Of a DNA stretch of 44,864 nt, positions 34,191-42,596 are shown piece by piece (the stretch's first letter is position 1; the number at the start of each line of letters is the position of its first letter). The DNA is from Bacteroidota bacterium (GTDB lineage Bacteria > Bacteroidota > Bacteroidia > Chitinophagales > UBA2359). Both the position numbers and the translations under genes were made by a program. Below the pieces are notes generated by a model, which searched no databases, was not told the DNA's origin, and saw nothing but the letters and a program-made list of their open reading frames with translations. The stretch covers positions 1 to 44,864 of the forward strand of contig JAHDHV010000008.1 of NCBI GenBank assembly GCA_020631155.1, read 5' to 3'.

Positions 34191-36176
34191 ATGGGAACAA
34201 GAAAAAAAACAAAAAAAGAAGGTTCAAAAAAACAAGCAAAACTAAAAGTAAATACCATTCCTAAGTATCTGTTTGAGTGTATTATATTCGCTTTTTGCTT
34301 TTTGATTTATGCCAATACTTTACAACATGATTATGGCTTTGATGATGAATATGTCACCCATAAGCACCCTTATGTAAGCCAAGGTTTAAAAGGGATTCCA
34401 GACATATTAACCAACCAATATATGCAAAATGATAACTTTGAAAGAACAGGGGGCTATCGTCCTATTACCATGCTCACTTTCGCCTTAGAACACCAATTCT
34501 TTGGAGCAAATCCTCAAATTAGTCACCTGATCAATGTCATTTTATATGGTTTAGCTTGCCTTATTTTGTTTTTTATACTCAAAAGCATATTTGCCCAATA
34601 TTCTCCCCTATTTTCTCTCCTAATCACCTTATTATTTGCCGCCTACCCTTTACATACCGAAGTGGTCGCCAGTTTAAAAAATAGAGAAGAATTACTGGTT
34701 TTTATAAGTGGTATGGCAGCTACATGGTTCTTTCTACAATATTATTTACACAAATCTAATAACAAAAATCATTTGATAATAGGCGTTCTCTGCTTTATTA
34801 TCGCGTTATTTTGTAAATTAAATGCCATCGTCTTTGCTTTTACCATCCCACTCACATTGTACTATTTTGCCAATTTAAGCTTAAAAAAAAGCATGATGTG
34901 GATGGCTTTTTTAGGTAGTTTTATGTTATTAGTCGCTTTCGCCATCTTTATTACTGCTGATGAGCCTATAAGTACCAAAATTTATTACATTGAAAATCCC
35001 CTTAGTGAAGAAAAAAGTATATTCAATTATTTAGCTACTGTTTTTTATATATTGGGCTATTATTTAAAAATGCTTATCCTCCCCTACCCTATGATGGCTT
35101 ACTATGGTATTGGTAAAATAAATGTTGTTGGTTGGGATAACATATGGGTTTGGGGATCGCTTTTATTGCATCTTGCTCTAGGGGTGTACTGTTTTTTATT
35201 TTTTCAAAAAAAACAACTATTTACCTTTCTTGGTCTATATTATTTGGCTAATATTTCCCTTTACAGCAGTTTGTTTACGCCCGTACCCGGTATTGTTGCT
35301 GATCGTTTTTTATTTATCCCTGCCCTAGTGTTATGCATCAGCTTAGTCTACTTGTTATGTAAACTGTTTAAAGCTAATCTTAGCAATACCGCTACTTTGT
35401 GGACACCTCCTCAGCTTAAAGTAATTGGACTTGTTGCCCTACTCTTAATGGTATATAGCTACCTTACCATAGACCGCAACAAAGATTGGAAAGATACTTA
35501 TACCTTACTTTCTAAAGATATTCAATATTGGGATAATGCCGCAGTAGGGCAATATTTATATGCCAATATTTTGATGCTTCAAGCGCAAAATACCAACTCA
35601 GAAGTGGAAAAGAAAAAATTTGCTCAACAAGCCATTCTACATTACGACAAAACCCTAGCTTTATTTACTGGTAATGTCGAAGCTATGCGAAACATTGGAC
35701 ATATTTATTGTAAATATTTTGATAATCCCGAAAAAGGCTTGCCCTATCTCAACTTAGCCCTCAAGATTGATTCTCTTAATTTTAATACCAATTACAAAAT
35801 GGCGAGCTGCTATAGAAACAGCAAGCAAATAGCTAAGGCTCTACCACATTTTGAAATTTATTTAAAGAAAAGAAAGGAAGATATTGAAACTAGAACCAAG
35901 TTGGTTGGCGATTATTGCGGAACTGGAAATATAGCTAAAGCGGAGGAACATGCCAACACCATTCAACAGCTAAAGCCAGAAACCCTAGAAAGTTATATGG
36001 CGCAAGGCACTTTGCATCTTTGTAAGTCAGATACAATAACAGCTAATCAGTATTTTGAAAAGGCTGTGCAGTTGAACCCACAGGGACTAAAAAATTTGGC
36101 GAGAATGGTTGCTGGCTTTTATCAAAAACAGGGCAATATAGAAAAGGCACAGTACTATTGGCAACTATCAAAGTAG
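34191..36176 (+). CDS. TMTC-like membrane protein with C-terminal TPRs
   Basis: A 661-residue protein. A basic N-terminus precedes about ten or more transmembrane helices (roughly 25-430), with a first extracytoplasmic loop holding YGFDDEYVT, the acidic motif of GT-C/TMTC-type glycosyltransferases, and GGYRPITMLTFALEHQFFG. The last 200 residues form about five TPR units (AMRNIGHIYCKYFDNPEKGL, NYKMASCYRNSKQIAKALPH). TMTC proteins are protein mannosyltransferases in animals; bacterial members are uncharacterised as far as I know. A glycan role would fit the neighbouring cluster. A pair of inverted CCAATCCCAA / TTGGGATTGG arms follows the stop codon. Confidence 0.8.
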   Translation: MGTRKKTKKEGSKKQAKLKVNTIPKYLFECIIFAFCFLIYANTLQHDYGFDDEYVTHKHPYVSQGLKGIPDILTNQYMQNDNFERTGGYRPITMLTFALEHQFFGANPQISHLINVILYGLACLILFFILKSIFAQYSPLFSLLITLLFAAYPLHTEVVASLKNREELLVFISGMAATWFFLQYYLHKSNNKNHLIIGVLCFIIALFCKLNAIVFAFTIPLTLYYFANLSLKKSMMWMAFLGSFMLLVAFAIFITADEPISTKIYYIENPLSEEKSIFNYLATVFYILGYYLKMLILPYPMMAYYGIGKINVVGWDNIWVWGSLLLHLALGVYCFLFFQKKQLFTFLGLYYLANISLYSSLFTPVPGIVADRFLFIPALVLCISLVYLLCKLFKANLSNTATLWTPPQLKVIGLVALLLMVYSYLTIDRNKDWKDTYTLLSKDIQYWDNAAVGQYLYANILMLQAQNTNSEVEKKKFAQQAILHYDKTLALFTGNVEAMRNIGHIYCKYFDNPEKGLPYLNLALKIDSLNFNTNYKMASCYRNSKQIAKALPHFEIYLKKRKEDIETRTKLVGDYCGTGNIAKAEEHANTIQQLKPETLESYMAQGTLHLCKSDTITANQYFEKAVQLNPQGLKNLARMVAGFYQKQGNIEKAQYYWQLSK

Positions 36177-36202
36177 TTTGCCCGAATAATTTGTGTGTAG
36201 GC

Positions 36203-36271
36203 TGGGCACAAAAAAGCCCAATCCCAAGAAAAATTGTAACGCCTAACTACAGTTTTTAAATTTGGGATTGG
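36203..36271 (+). terminator. Hairpins after the TPR gene
   Basis: GGGC-ACAAAAAA-GCCC (36203-36218) and CCAATCCCAA / TTGGGATTGG (36218-36227 and 36262-36271, 34-base loop) follow the stop codon. No U-run is present, so efficiency as an intrinsic terminator is doubtful. Confidence 0.4.
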
Positions 36272-36912
36272 ACATCACCAACAAAAATTAAAACGTCAAA
36301 TTGTTAACCACTGTAAAAATAAACCCTTTTTTTCAAATAAAATGAGTACACTTTTTGCCGTTTGTCAAACAGTTTATTGTTTTTTCATTGGATTGAGTAT
36401 TTACTCAAAAAGCACAAAAAGCCTTTTTTTATAGTTTTAAAAAATTTTTTTTCTTTAATGTAATAAAAAATATAAGCTATTTTGCTAAAAATTGTAAAAA
36501 GTAGGCTGCTTGCAATTAGCACATCAATAAAAAATAATATGTAATATTGTTAATCATAATTAAAACAAAAAAAAATAGTTAGCTGTTTAAAAACAGTTTT
36601 TTCCATTTAAACACAGAAATCGTCACAGTACTGTCATTTTACCTTTTCCATAGCTTTTCACACAGAAAATCGCCCAATAACACATACTTTGTTAAACAAA
36701 GATTAATTTAGCTGCTAAAGGACACATTTTTCAAGCCCAAAAACGAAATCAAGACAAGCTCTTGCTTATTTTATTACTTATTCATCATTCTTTGTTACTT
36801 TTGCACTGCCTTAAATAGTCAAAACAGTTGTGAGAATTATAGCGTTTTACCCAAAAGCAATTGTTGCTTGTAGACTTGTATTCGTTAAGTAACTAAATAA
36901 AATGAATGGAGA
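36272..36912. other. Gene-free AT-rich region
   Basis: No ORF. A small CTGTTTAAAAACAG hairpin followed by six Ts (36583-36602) looks like an intrinsic terminator without an upstream gene. A TACTTTTG box is at 36796-36803. The word AATCAAGACAAGCTCT near 36750 recurs in complement near 33772. Confidence 0.4.
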
Positions 36913-36920
36913 TTTAGTTT

Positions 36921-37175
36921 GGTATGTTTTATTTTCTTCCTAACACTTTGTTTCTAAAATTGCTATTTGGCTATTTAGCTTTTAGAAATTAGCGATTAGA
37001 GATCAGAAATTGGAAATTAATTTTTGAGCTTTCTTGTAGCTATAGGTTTTTGATTGTTAATTCTTTATAAGAACTTATTCAAAAAGAAACTAAAAAGCCT
37101 AACAACGAATCACTGATCTACCAATCACGAATCTACGAACTGTTAGGTAGTAAAACACTGTATTTGAAACATACC
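36921..37175. mobile_element. MITE copy 4 (255 bp)
   Basis: Ends GGTATGTTTTA and TGAAACATACC (one mismatch between the ends). TTTAGTTT is duplicated at 36913-36920 and 37176-37183. The shortest complete copy; it lacks the ACGGCTAAAGCC hairpin region, so this part is dispensable. Confidence 0.88.
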
Positions 37176-37212
37176 TTTAGTTTTTTGTAAAAATGGATAG
37201 CAAAAACAGTTA

Positions 37213-37247
37213 TCTGTAATCTTAAATCTCTAATCTTATATCTAACT
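37213..37247. repeat. Heptamer array upstream of the SPOR gene
   Basis: Five units (TCTGTAA, TCTTAAA, TCTCTAA, TCTTATA, TCTAACT), 40 bp before the GTG start at 37287 and just after MITE copy 4. Confidence 0.65.
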
Positions 37248-37286
37248 ACTAAACTAATCAACTTGTAATTAATTAATTTGTAAATA

Positions 37287-38654
37287 GTGAAAAAAATCTT
37301 AGATACCTTTTTAGGAGGATTCAAAAACCTATGGAAGTTCATACTTGGAGCCCTACTACTCGTTTTTCTCGCCTATTTTTTCATCGGAAATGACCGTTCT
37401 AAATGGAATGAGAACAATGTGAGGTATGAACAAGAAGCAACTAAAACCGCCAATAAAGTAGATGAGCTTGCTAGAAGTTCTAACTTTCTTAGGAAAATTT
37501 TGGATCGAATCAAGCGCATTTTTTCCAGAGAGAAGGTTAGCTCTAATCGCATAGAAACTCGCCCTGAATATGACCCCTATGAAGAAGATGAACCTATTGA
37601 TCCATATGAAGATTATGACGAGGATGAGGAACTGGAAACGGTTATAGATACCATCACAGAAGCTGATGCAGAAACAGGCGATAAATACTTAGTACAACTG
37701 GCTTTGACTGCTAGGCAGCCTAGCCTAAACCGATACAAACAATTTGAAGAATATGCTGACTTGTATACTAAAGTCACTCCTAGCGGTATGTACCAAGTGG
37801 TGCTTGGCGATTTTAACGAGGCCGAAGATGCTGAAGTATTATTGGAATATGTGAAAGGGCAAGGTTTTAGAGATGCACATATTATTGTAGAATCACCTGA
37901 GTCGGATTATAGACGCACCTACGGGGAATCTCCAGTCACTTTCAATGACCCCGAACCTGAACCCGAACCAGAGCCTGAACCCGAACCGACTACTACTCGC
38001 ACTCAACGCCAAGCTCAACGCACCTATCAACCTGCTACTTATAGCGGAAGTGGTAGTGCACAAGAGTATGTGGTACGTTTGGGGGTATTTAGAAAAACGC
38101 CTTCTCGAAAAAAACTGAATCGCCTGTCTAGTCTAGGAAATATTAGTGAACATATTCGCTATGATGGCTTAACAAAGGTATTGCTTGGCCCTTACTACAG
38201 CCGAGACGAGGCAGCACGCGCCTTAAATTACGCCAAACAACGCGGTTTTAGGGATGCTTTTGTGAGTAATATGGCTCGCGAAAATGCCAATACCAACGGT
38301 CAACAGTATGCTACCCCTGCTACTTATAATACAAAAGCAACAAGCAGCAAACGCCGCCGTTCTACCGATAAAGGCATTACAGAATACATGATTCAACTAG
38401 GAGCTGCTAAAAAACCAAACCTGAAACCATTTAAGCGTTTTAGTACACTAGGTAATATTTATACAGAAGATGATCCAAACAAACGCATTAAACGCATTAT
38501 GTTGGGTCCCTTCTACACGCGCACCGATGTAGATCGTGCTTTGGCTTCTTTAAAAAATAAAGGGCATAATACCGTTTTGGTGAAAAAATATACCGCAGCG
38601 CAAAGCAATCGCTTGTTTCAGGATTACCGCAAACTTGTTTTTGAGATATTGTAA
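37287..38654 (+). CDS. Triple SPOR-domain membrane protein
   Basis: A 455-residue protein with one transmembrane helix (about 15-33) and a periplasmic part. Three SPOR-type repeats are visible: KYLVQLALTARQPSLNRYKQ, EYVVRLGVFRKTPSRKKLNR, and EYMIQLGAAKKPNLKPFKRF, each ending in a VVLGDF, VLLGPYYSRDEA or IMLGPFYTRTDV strand. A Pro-Glu linker (about 229-241) separates the first two. SPOR domains bind glycan strands of peptidoglycan stripped of stem peptides, so a role at the septum or wall is likely. Start is GTG 37287; no ATG alternative lies nearby. Confidence 0.85.
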   Translation: MKKILDTFLGGFKNLWKFILGALLLVFLAYFFIGNDRSKWNENNVRYEQEATKTANKVDELARSSNFLRKILDRIKRIFSREKVSSNRIETRPEYDPYEEDEPIDPYEDYDEDEELETVIDTITEADAETGDKYLVQLALTARQPSLNRYKQFEEYADLYTKVTPSGMYQVVLGDFNEAEDAEVLLEYVKGQGFRDAHIIVESPESDYRRTYGESPVTFNDPEPEPEPEPEPEPTTTRTQRQAQRTYQPATYSGSGSAQEYVVRLGVFRKTPSRKKLNRLSSLGNISEHIRYDGLTKVLLGPYYSRDEAARALNYAKQRGFRDAFVSNMARENANTNGQQYATPATYNTKATSSKRRRSTDKGITEYMIQLGAAKKPNLKPFKRFSTLGNIYTEDDPNKRIKRIMLGPFYTRTDVDRALASLKNKGHNTVLVKKYTAAQSNRLFQDYRKLVFEIL

Positions 38655-38656
38655 AG

Positions 38657-38691
38657 AGACGGGAGATAGGAGACTTGAGCTGTGAGATAAG
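38657..38691. repeat. Heptamer array 3 bp after the SPOR stop codon
   Basis: Five AGA-type units (AGACGGG, AGATAGG, AGACTTG, AGCTGTG, AGATAAG) starting 3 bp past the stop codon, as seen for other genes. Confidence 0.7.
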
Positions 38692-38781
38692 ATTGTTCAA
38701 ATAATTTAGAGCTTGGAGCTAAATTGGCTTTTTGCCCTTTAATCCAAAAAAGCATTTATTTTTTTTTATAAAATTGATTAA

Positions 38782-38896
38782 CAAACTCAAAAAGAAATCA
38801 ATCAGTAAAAAACGTCCAAAAACGAATCACGAATCCACGAACTGTCAAAGTAAACACAAACTGTTAGGTGGAAAAACTCGGTATTTGAAACATACC
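38782..38896. mobile_element. Right-end MITE fragment
   Basis: Matches the last part of MITE copy 3 (ACGAATCCACGAACTGTCAA, CAAACTGTTAGGTGGAAAAA) and ends TGAAACATACC at 38886-38896. The left end is missing, so it is a truncated copy. Confidence 0.75.
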
Positions 38897-38948
38897 CAAA
38901 AAAACTTCCCGTCTATATAAACAAAAAATAAGAAAGATTAGTTGTTGT

Positions 38949-40586
38949 TCATTTTTCCTCTTTTTCATAAACATAAAATACAGGCGGACTAGCTACATTA
39001 GTACTCCAATTCGACCAATATTTAGGGGTAATTTGCTGTTTTAAATGCCAGTTTTGTTCTACATATTGTCGAATGGGTTCCCAATTACCTTTTGAACGGC
39101 CATTCACAAAATGTTGATTTAGAATAGAGGCTGGCAATCGCCTTTGCCAAAACCAAAAGTCGCTGAAAATGGCATATTTCACCTCACTTTCCTGTAGTTC
39201 AGTAACAGACGCAGGGGCAGTCGTCTGGACTTTGGGGATATGCATACCGATATAACAGGCAAGACTTTTCGCTCCATCTATTTGATTATCAGCTACATAT
39301 TGCTTTAACAAACTGTAAGTGTCAGGCTTTTTGGTGAGGTTGATGTTGTAATTAATTGTGTGGTAAAATGGTCGTATACCAATCAGTAGAATGATGGAAG
39401 TGATGGCTAATATATTTGCTTTTTGATTTATTTTTTTCTTAAAAAAGAGATAAATATCCTGCAAAAAATCACTAGCTAGTAATACTAAAAAAGGACTCAT
39501 TGGAATCACCCATCGGTGTACAACTCCCTTGCTAACAGATAGATACAAGTAAAACAAAAGCAAAAATAAAATGGGTGCTGTGTAAATGTCTTTTTTTCGC
39601 CAAATCGCTTGTAAAATACCTAAACAAGCAACAATAAAAATGCCCCAATCCACTCCAAAAATAGGGTCTCCATAAAATAAGCTAACAAAAGAGCCTTTGA
39701 CAATATAAGGGTAACTTTCTACATGTGTTTGAATAACAGCCCACCACTCAAAAAAATGGATGAAATAAGGTAGATTTAATAAAATAAAGGGTAAGAAAAA
39801 AAAGATTATTAATATTTTTACAAAGTACAAAAACCTGTGAAAATCAAATTGTTGTCGAAGATAAGGAATGAATGTACTGAACGCTAAGGTAATGCCTAAT
39901 ACCATGCCTACATTGATTTTGGTAGAGGCAGTTAACGCAACCAAAACGGTGCTAATTTTGAGGTATTTGACAACTTTATAGCCACTGACCTGAAATTTTA
40001 GCCAATAAAAAATACTACTTACCAAACAAAAAGTAGACAAAGATTCTGCCACAGCATAATGGGCGGTTTCTATGTGTTTGAAAGTACAACAACATAATGC
40101 TAATAAAATGATTGTGAAGGACTTAGGTGCTTTTATTAGCTTGGAAATGCGATACAATAAATAGACTGATAAAATACTGGGTAAGCTTGCAATAAAAAAG
40201 CGCGTAAAAATTAACGCTATTGGAATGGGATAATTGATTTGTGTTATTTTTTCTACCAAAAAACCTACTGCAACAGGCAAGATGCTCATATATTTTCCTA
40301 CTAAACCATATACCCACAACTCCTCCATATATGGCTCATTGGTAAGGCCTAGTGCATTTGTAAAAAATTTAATCATATTTAAGCCACCGCCAAAATTTTC
40401 TGCTTCATCAAAAGCCCAACGCGGATACCAAACACCATAAACTCGCAATAGTGCCGCCAATGAAAATAAGACAAGAATGACGACCTTTTTATATTGTTGT
40501 TGTTGTTTCACCTGTTTTCTTTTAGCTATAAAATCAACAACACAAGATAGCTGATTTTCCGTAAACAAAATCGTGGAGAGACGCAA
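38949..40586 (-). CDS. GT-C/PMT-like membrane glycosyltransferase
   Basis: A polytopic protein of up to 545 residues with about ten helices. The first extracytoplasmic loop carries YPRWAFDEAENFGGGLN, the acidic pair typical of ArnT/PMT-type (GT39-like) enzymes, which use polyprenyl-phosphate sugars to glycosylate substrates on the periplasmic side. It may act with the ArnC-like enzyme upstream in the window, but this is inference. The start is uncertain: TTG 40586 lies in a palindrome overlapping the previous gene's stop, while TTG 40568 lies just past it. There is no ATG before the first helix. Confidence 0.75.
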   Translation of the reverse strand: MRLSTILFTENQLSCVVDFIAKRKQVKQQQQYKKVVILVLFSLAALLRVYGVWYPRWAFDEAENFGGGLNMIKFFTNALGLTNEPYMEELWVYGLVGKYMSILPVAVGFLVEKITQINYPIPIALIFTRFFIASLPSILSVYLLYRISKLIKAPKSFTIILLALCCCTFKHIETAHYAVAESLSTFCLVSSIFYWLKFQVSGYKVVKYLKISTVLVALTASTKINVGMVLGITLAFSTFIPYLRQQFDFHRFLYFVKILIIFFFLPFILLNLPYFIHFFEWWAVIQTHVESYPYIVKGSFVSLFYGDPIFGVDWGIFIVACLGILQAIWRKKDIYTAPILFLLLFYLYLSVSKGVVHRWVIPMSPFLVLLASDFLQDIYLFFKKKINQKANILAITSIILLIGIRPFYHTINYNINLTKKPDTYSLLKQYVADNQIDGAKSLACYIGMHIPKVQTTAPASVTELQESEVKYAIFSDFWFWQRRLPASILNQHFVNGRSKGNWEPIRQYVEQNWHLKQQITPKYWSNWSTNVASPPVFYVYEKEEK

Positions 40587-40600
40587 AATTTTGCGTTTCT
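40577..40600. repeat. GACGCAAAATTTTGCGTT palindrome between two genes
   Basis: AGAGACGCAAAA / TTTTGCGTTTCT with one mismatch; the central 16 bp ACGCAAAATTTTGCGT are perfectly symmetric. It overlaps the TAG of the DUF4625 gene (40599-40601) and the possible TTG start of the next gene. Related to 3904-3923. Confidence 0.8.
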
Positions 40601-41336
40601 ACCGAATCCGCAAATCAAATTCCGTTGTTGTTTGATTGTTAACCGCATCGGCAACGATGAAACGGGAACGGTATACACCACTTTCTTTGGGTGCTGGAAA
40701 GGTAATTGCTATCGTTTTTTCTTGCGCTCCTATAAAATCGGAAACAGGTACTTGGTAAACAGTGCTGTCTTTTTCAAGATGAAATAATTTAAGAATGGCT
40801 TTTCCTAGTAACACATCATCTGTGCCAGTTACTATATATACAACGTTGGGTGTGAGAATGGTAATAGGCTCTCCCATAGGCAAGGGCGCGATAAAATCTA
40901 TGGTTGGAGCTGTTTGGTCGGTGGCATTTTGAATTTGCATTTCAAAGCTTGCTTCCTCTGAACGATTATTGGAAAGGTCCATGCAGTAGGTTGTAAAATA
41001 ATATTTGCCTGCCACCGCATGAGCAGGAACTGAACCTAACTTAATATCTGCCACAGTAGATTGCCCCGACAAACTTTTGTTAATTAATGTATCCCAAACG
41101 CCTTCCTCAAAAAACTGAAACTCAAAATTGGGCTCAACTTTAATGATAAACTCCCCTAAATGCTTATTATCAGAAAAAGAAGCAAGATAAAAGAGCGAAT
41201 CGCCTGTTTGTAAATTCATATCTCCTAGCGGAAGTTTTAGCGACATATAGGGCGGAGTAGTATCTCCCCCATTTGAACAGGCAACAAAACAGCCCCCAAA
41301 ACAGGCAATCAGTATTAGAAAATAGCGTCTGTACAT
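40599..41336 (-). CDS. DUF4625-domain lipoprotein
   Basis: A 245-residue lipoprotein. The signal peptide has a lipobox at FVACSNGG. Two DUF4625-like beta-sandwich domains follow (about 28-140 and 145-245), each beginning with TPPYMSLKLPL or APTIDFIAPLP and ending with a YMCMDLSNN/VADAVNNQ-type strand, resembling Ig-like sensors. Probably exposed at the outer membrane; ligand unknown. A CAAAATTA box (41402-41409, minus-strand TAATTTTG) may be its -7 element. A TAAGTAGAT / ATCTACTTA hairpin (41358-41387) lies between it and the ATG. Confidence 0.8.
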   Translation of the reverse strand: MYRRYFLILIACFGGCFVACSNGGDTTPPYMSLKLPLGDMNLQTGDSLFYLASFSDNKHLGEFIIKVEPNFEFQFFEEGVWDTLINKSLSGQSTVADIKLGSVPAHAVAGKYYFTTYCMDLSNNRSEEASFEMQIQNATDQTAPTIDFIAPLPMGEPITILTPNVVYIVTGTDDVLLGKAILKLFHLEKDSTVYQVPVSDFIGAQEKTIAITFPAPKESGVYRSRFIVADAVNNQTTTEFDLRIR

Positions 41337-41357
41337 TGTTCAATCCTTTTATTTAGA

Positions 41358-41387
41358 TAAGTAGATTTAAGACATCCTATCTACTTA
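41358..41387. promoter_or_regulatory. TAAGTAGAT / ATCTACTTA hairpin upstream of the lipoprotein
   Basis: Perfect 9-bp arms with a 12-base spacer, 22 bp upstream of the ATG. Could be an operator or leader hairpin. The arms resemble the AAGTAGTT ends of repeat B. Confidence 0.4.
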
Positions 41388-41665
41388 ATCAAAAAATACT
41401 GCAAAATTAAAGCCAGATGATGTAGGTAGTAGCTTTTTGGATTTTTAGATATTTAGCTTTTTGGATTTTTGGCTGTTTGAAATGAGAGACTAAAGATCAG
41501 AAACTGAAAGAAAAGATTAATATACCATTGTCAAGTGTCAAGTTAAAATTCGTAATTCGTAATTAATTTTTATTTCTTTTTTGATAAACATTTTCAAGTG
41601 CCTAACGTTATTATCTTCTTCATAAATTTAAGAAAAAAATTATCAAATTTAAATATACAAATATT

Positions 41666-42190
41666 ATGTTATCTAAAAATATTCAAAAGGCTCTAAATGA
41701 GCAGATAGCAATGGAAGGTGCTGCTTCACAGAAATACTTGGCAATGGCTTGTTGGTGCGATGATGCTGCCCTTAGTGGTTGTGCCGAATTTTTGTATGCA
41801 CATTCCGAAGAGGAGCGAATGCATATGCTTAAATTAGTACGCTATATGAGTGAATCGGGCGCGAAACCCATCACACCAGCTATTGCCCAACCTCAGTTAG
41901 TGTATAACAACATATTGGACTTGTTTGAAACAGCTTATCAAAATGAACTGAAGGTGTCTAGGGCTATTAACGATTTAGTGGAGCTATGCGTTCAGGAGAA
42001 AGACAAACAAACAGAAAATTTCTTGCAATGGTATGTCACCGAGCAGCATGAAGAAGAAACGCTTTATCGAGGTTTGATAGACCGTATTAAGTTGATTGGT
42101 ACAGAGGGGCGCGGTTTGTATTTTATTGATAAAGAGGTAGAAGCAATTTGGCAAGAAAAGGAAAAAGCCGAAGCAGACACCGCCGCATAA
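41666..42190 (+). CDS. ftnA: Ferritin
   Basis: A 174-residue ferritin-like protein that oxidises and stores iron in a cage of 24 subunits in the cytosol. Ferroxidase-centre residues are visible: Glu17 (IAMEGAASQKYLAMA), Glu50 and His53 (HSEEERMHMLKL), Glu94 (AYQNELKVSR) and Glu127-type position in VTEQHEEE. The first helix reads LSKNIQKALNEQIAMEGAAS, as in bacterial FtnA rather than bacterioferritin (no haem Met). A terminator follows. I see no Fur box. Confidence 0.92.
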   Translation: MLSKNIQKALNEQIAMEGAASQKYLAMACWCDDAALSGCAEFLYAHSEEERMHMLKLVRYMSESGAKPITPAIAQPQLVYNNILDLFETAYQNELKVSRAINDLVELCVQEKDKQTENFLQWYVTEQHEEETLYRGLIDRIKLIGTEGRGLYFIDKEVEAIWQEKEKAEADTAA

Positions 42191-42224
42191 AGAAGCAAAG
42201 TTTTACTTCTCTAAGCCAAATACC

Positions 42225-42268
42225 AAAAAGGTTGACTGTTATATTATCCATAATAGTCAACCTTTTTT
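42225..42268 (+). terminator. Intrinsic terminator of ferritin
   Basis: AAAAAGGTTGACT... with the partner AGTCAACCTTTTTTT; a 12-bp stem with one bulge and a T-run ending 78 bp after the ferritin stop codon. Confidence 0.85.
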
Positions 42269-42281
42269 TATGTTTAGTGTC

Positions 42282-42450
42282 CTAAGTAGTTAGTCAATGT
42301 TAAAATGACGGGTTGATGTTGAGTGATTTTTGTTCCCTAGCAAGGCGCAAAACGTAGACATAGCCAAAGCTACGGCGAGGATTTGTAACACAGCTAGGGA
42401 GCAAAAAACGCCAAAAGTAATCGTCAATTTTATCTTGACTGACTACTAAG
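42282..42450. repeat. Long-hairpin element 2 (about 169 bp)
   Basis: Imperfect 28-bp terminal inverted repeats (22 of 28 match) starting CTAAGTAGTTAGTCAA, with an inner pair of arms GTTCCCTAGC / GCTAGGGAGC. The core CAAGGCGCAAAAC (42341-42353) is shared with hairpin element 1. It would fold into one long cruciform or RNA hairpin. Confidence 0.75.
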
Positions 42451-42545
42451 TACTACACAATAATTAAACAGGACTCTTTGTTTGATTAAAACAATGAAAG
42501 TCAATACTTTAGAACAAAATTGTGCACAATTAATTAGTGCTTGGC
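42447..42545 (+). repeat. 100-bp dispersed repeat D, copy 2
   Basis: Matches 34051-34150 in inverted orientation with few mismatches. It starts at the right end of hairpin element 2 and is followed 17 bp later by an intrinsic terminator without an upstream gene. Confidence 0.8.
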
Positions 42546-42562
42546 ACTTAACAAGGAGCACT

Positions 42563-42596
42563 ATTTCCTTTTTTGTCTCAAAAAAGGAAATTTTTT
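42563..42596 (+). terminator. Orphan intrinsic terminator
   Basis: ATTTCCTTTTTT, loop GTCTC, AAAAAAGGAAAT, then TTTTT: a perfect 12-bp stem. Ferritin already has a terminator 295 bp upstream, so this one probably ends a separate transcript, perhaps a small RNA covering repeat D. Confidence 0.75.
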
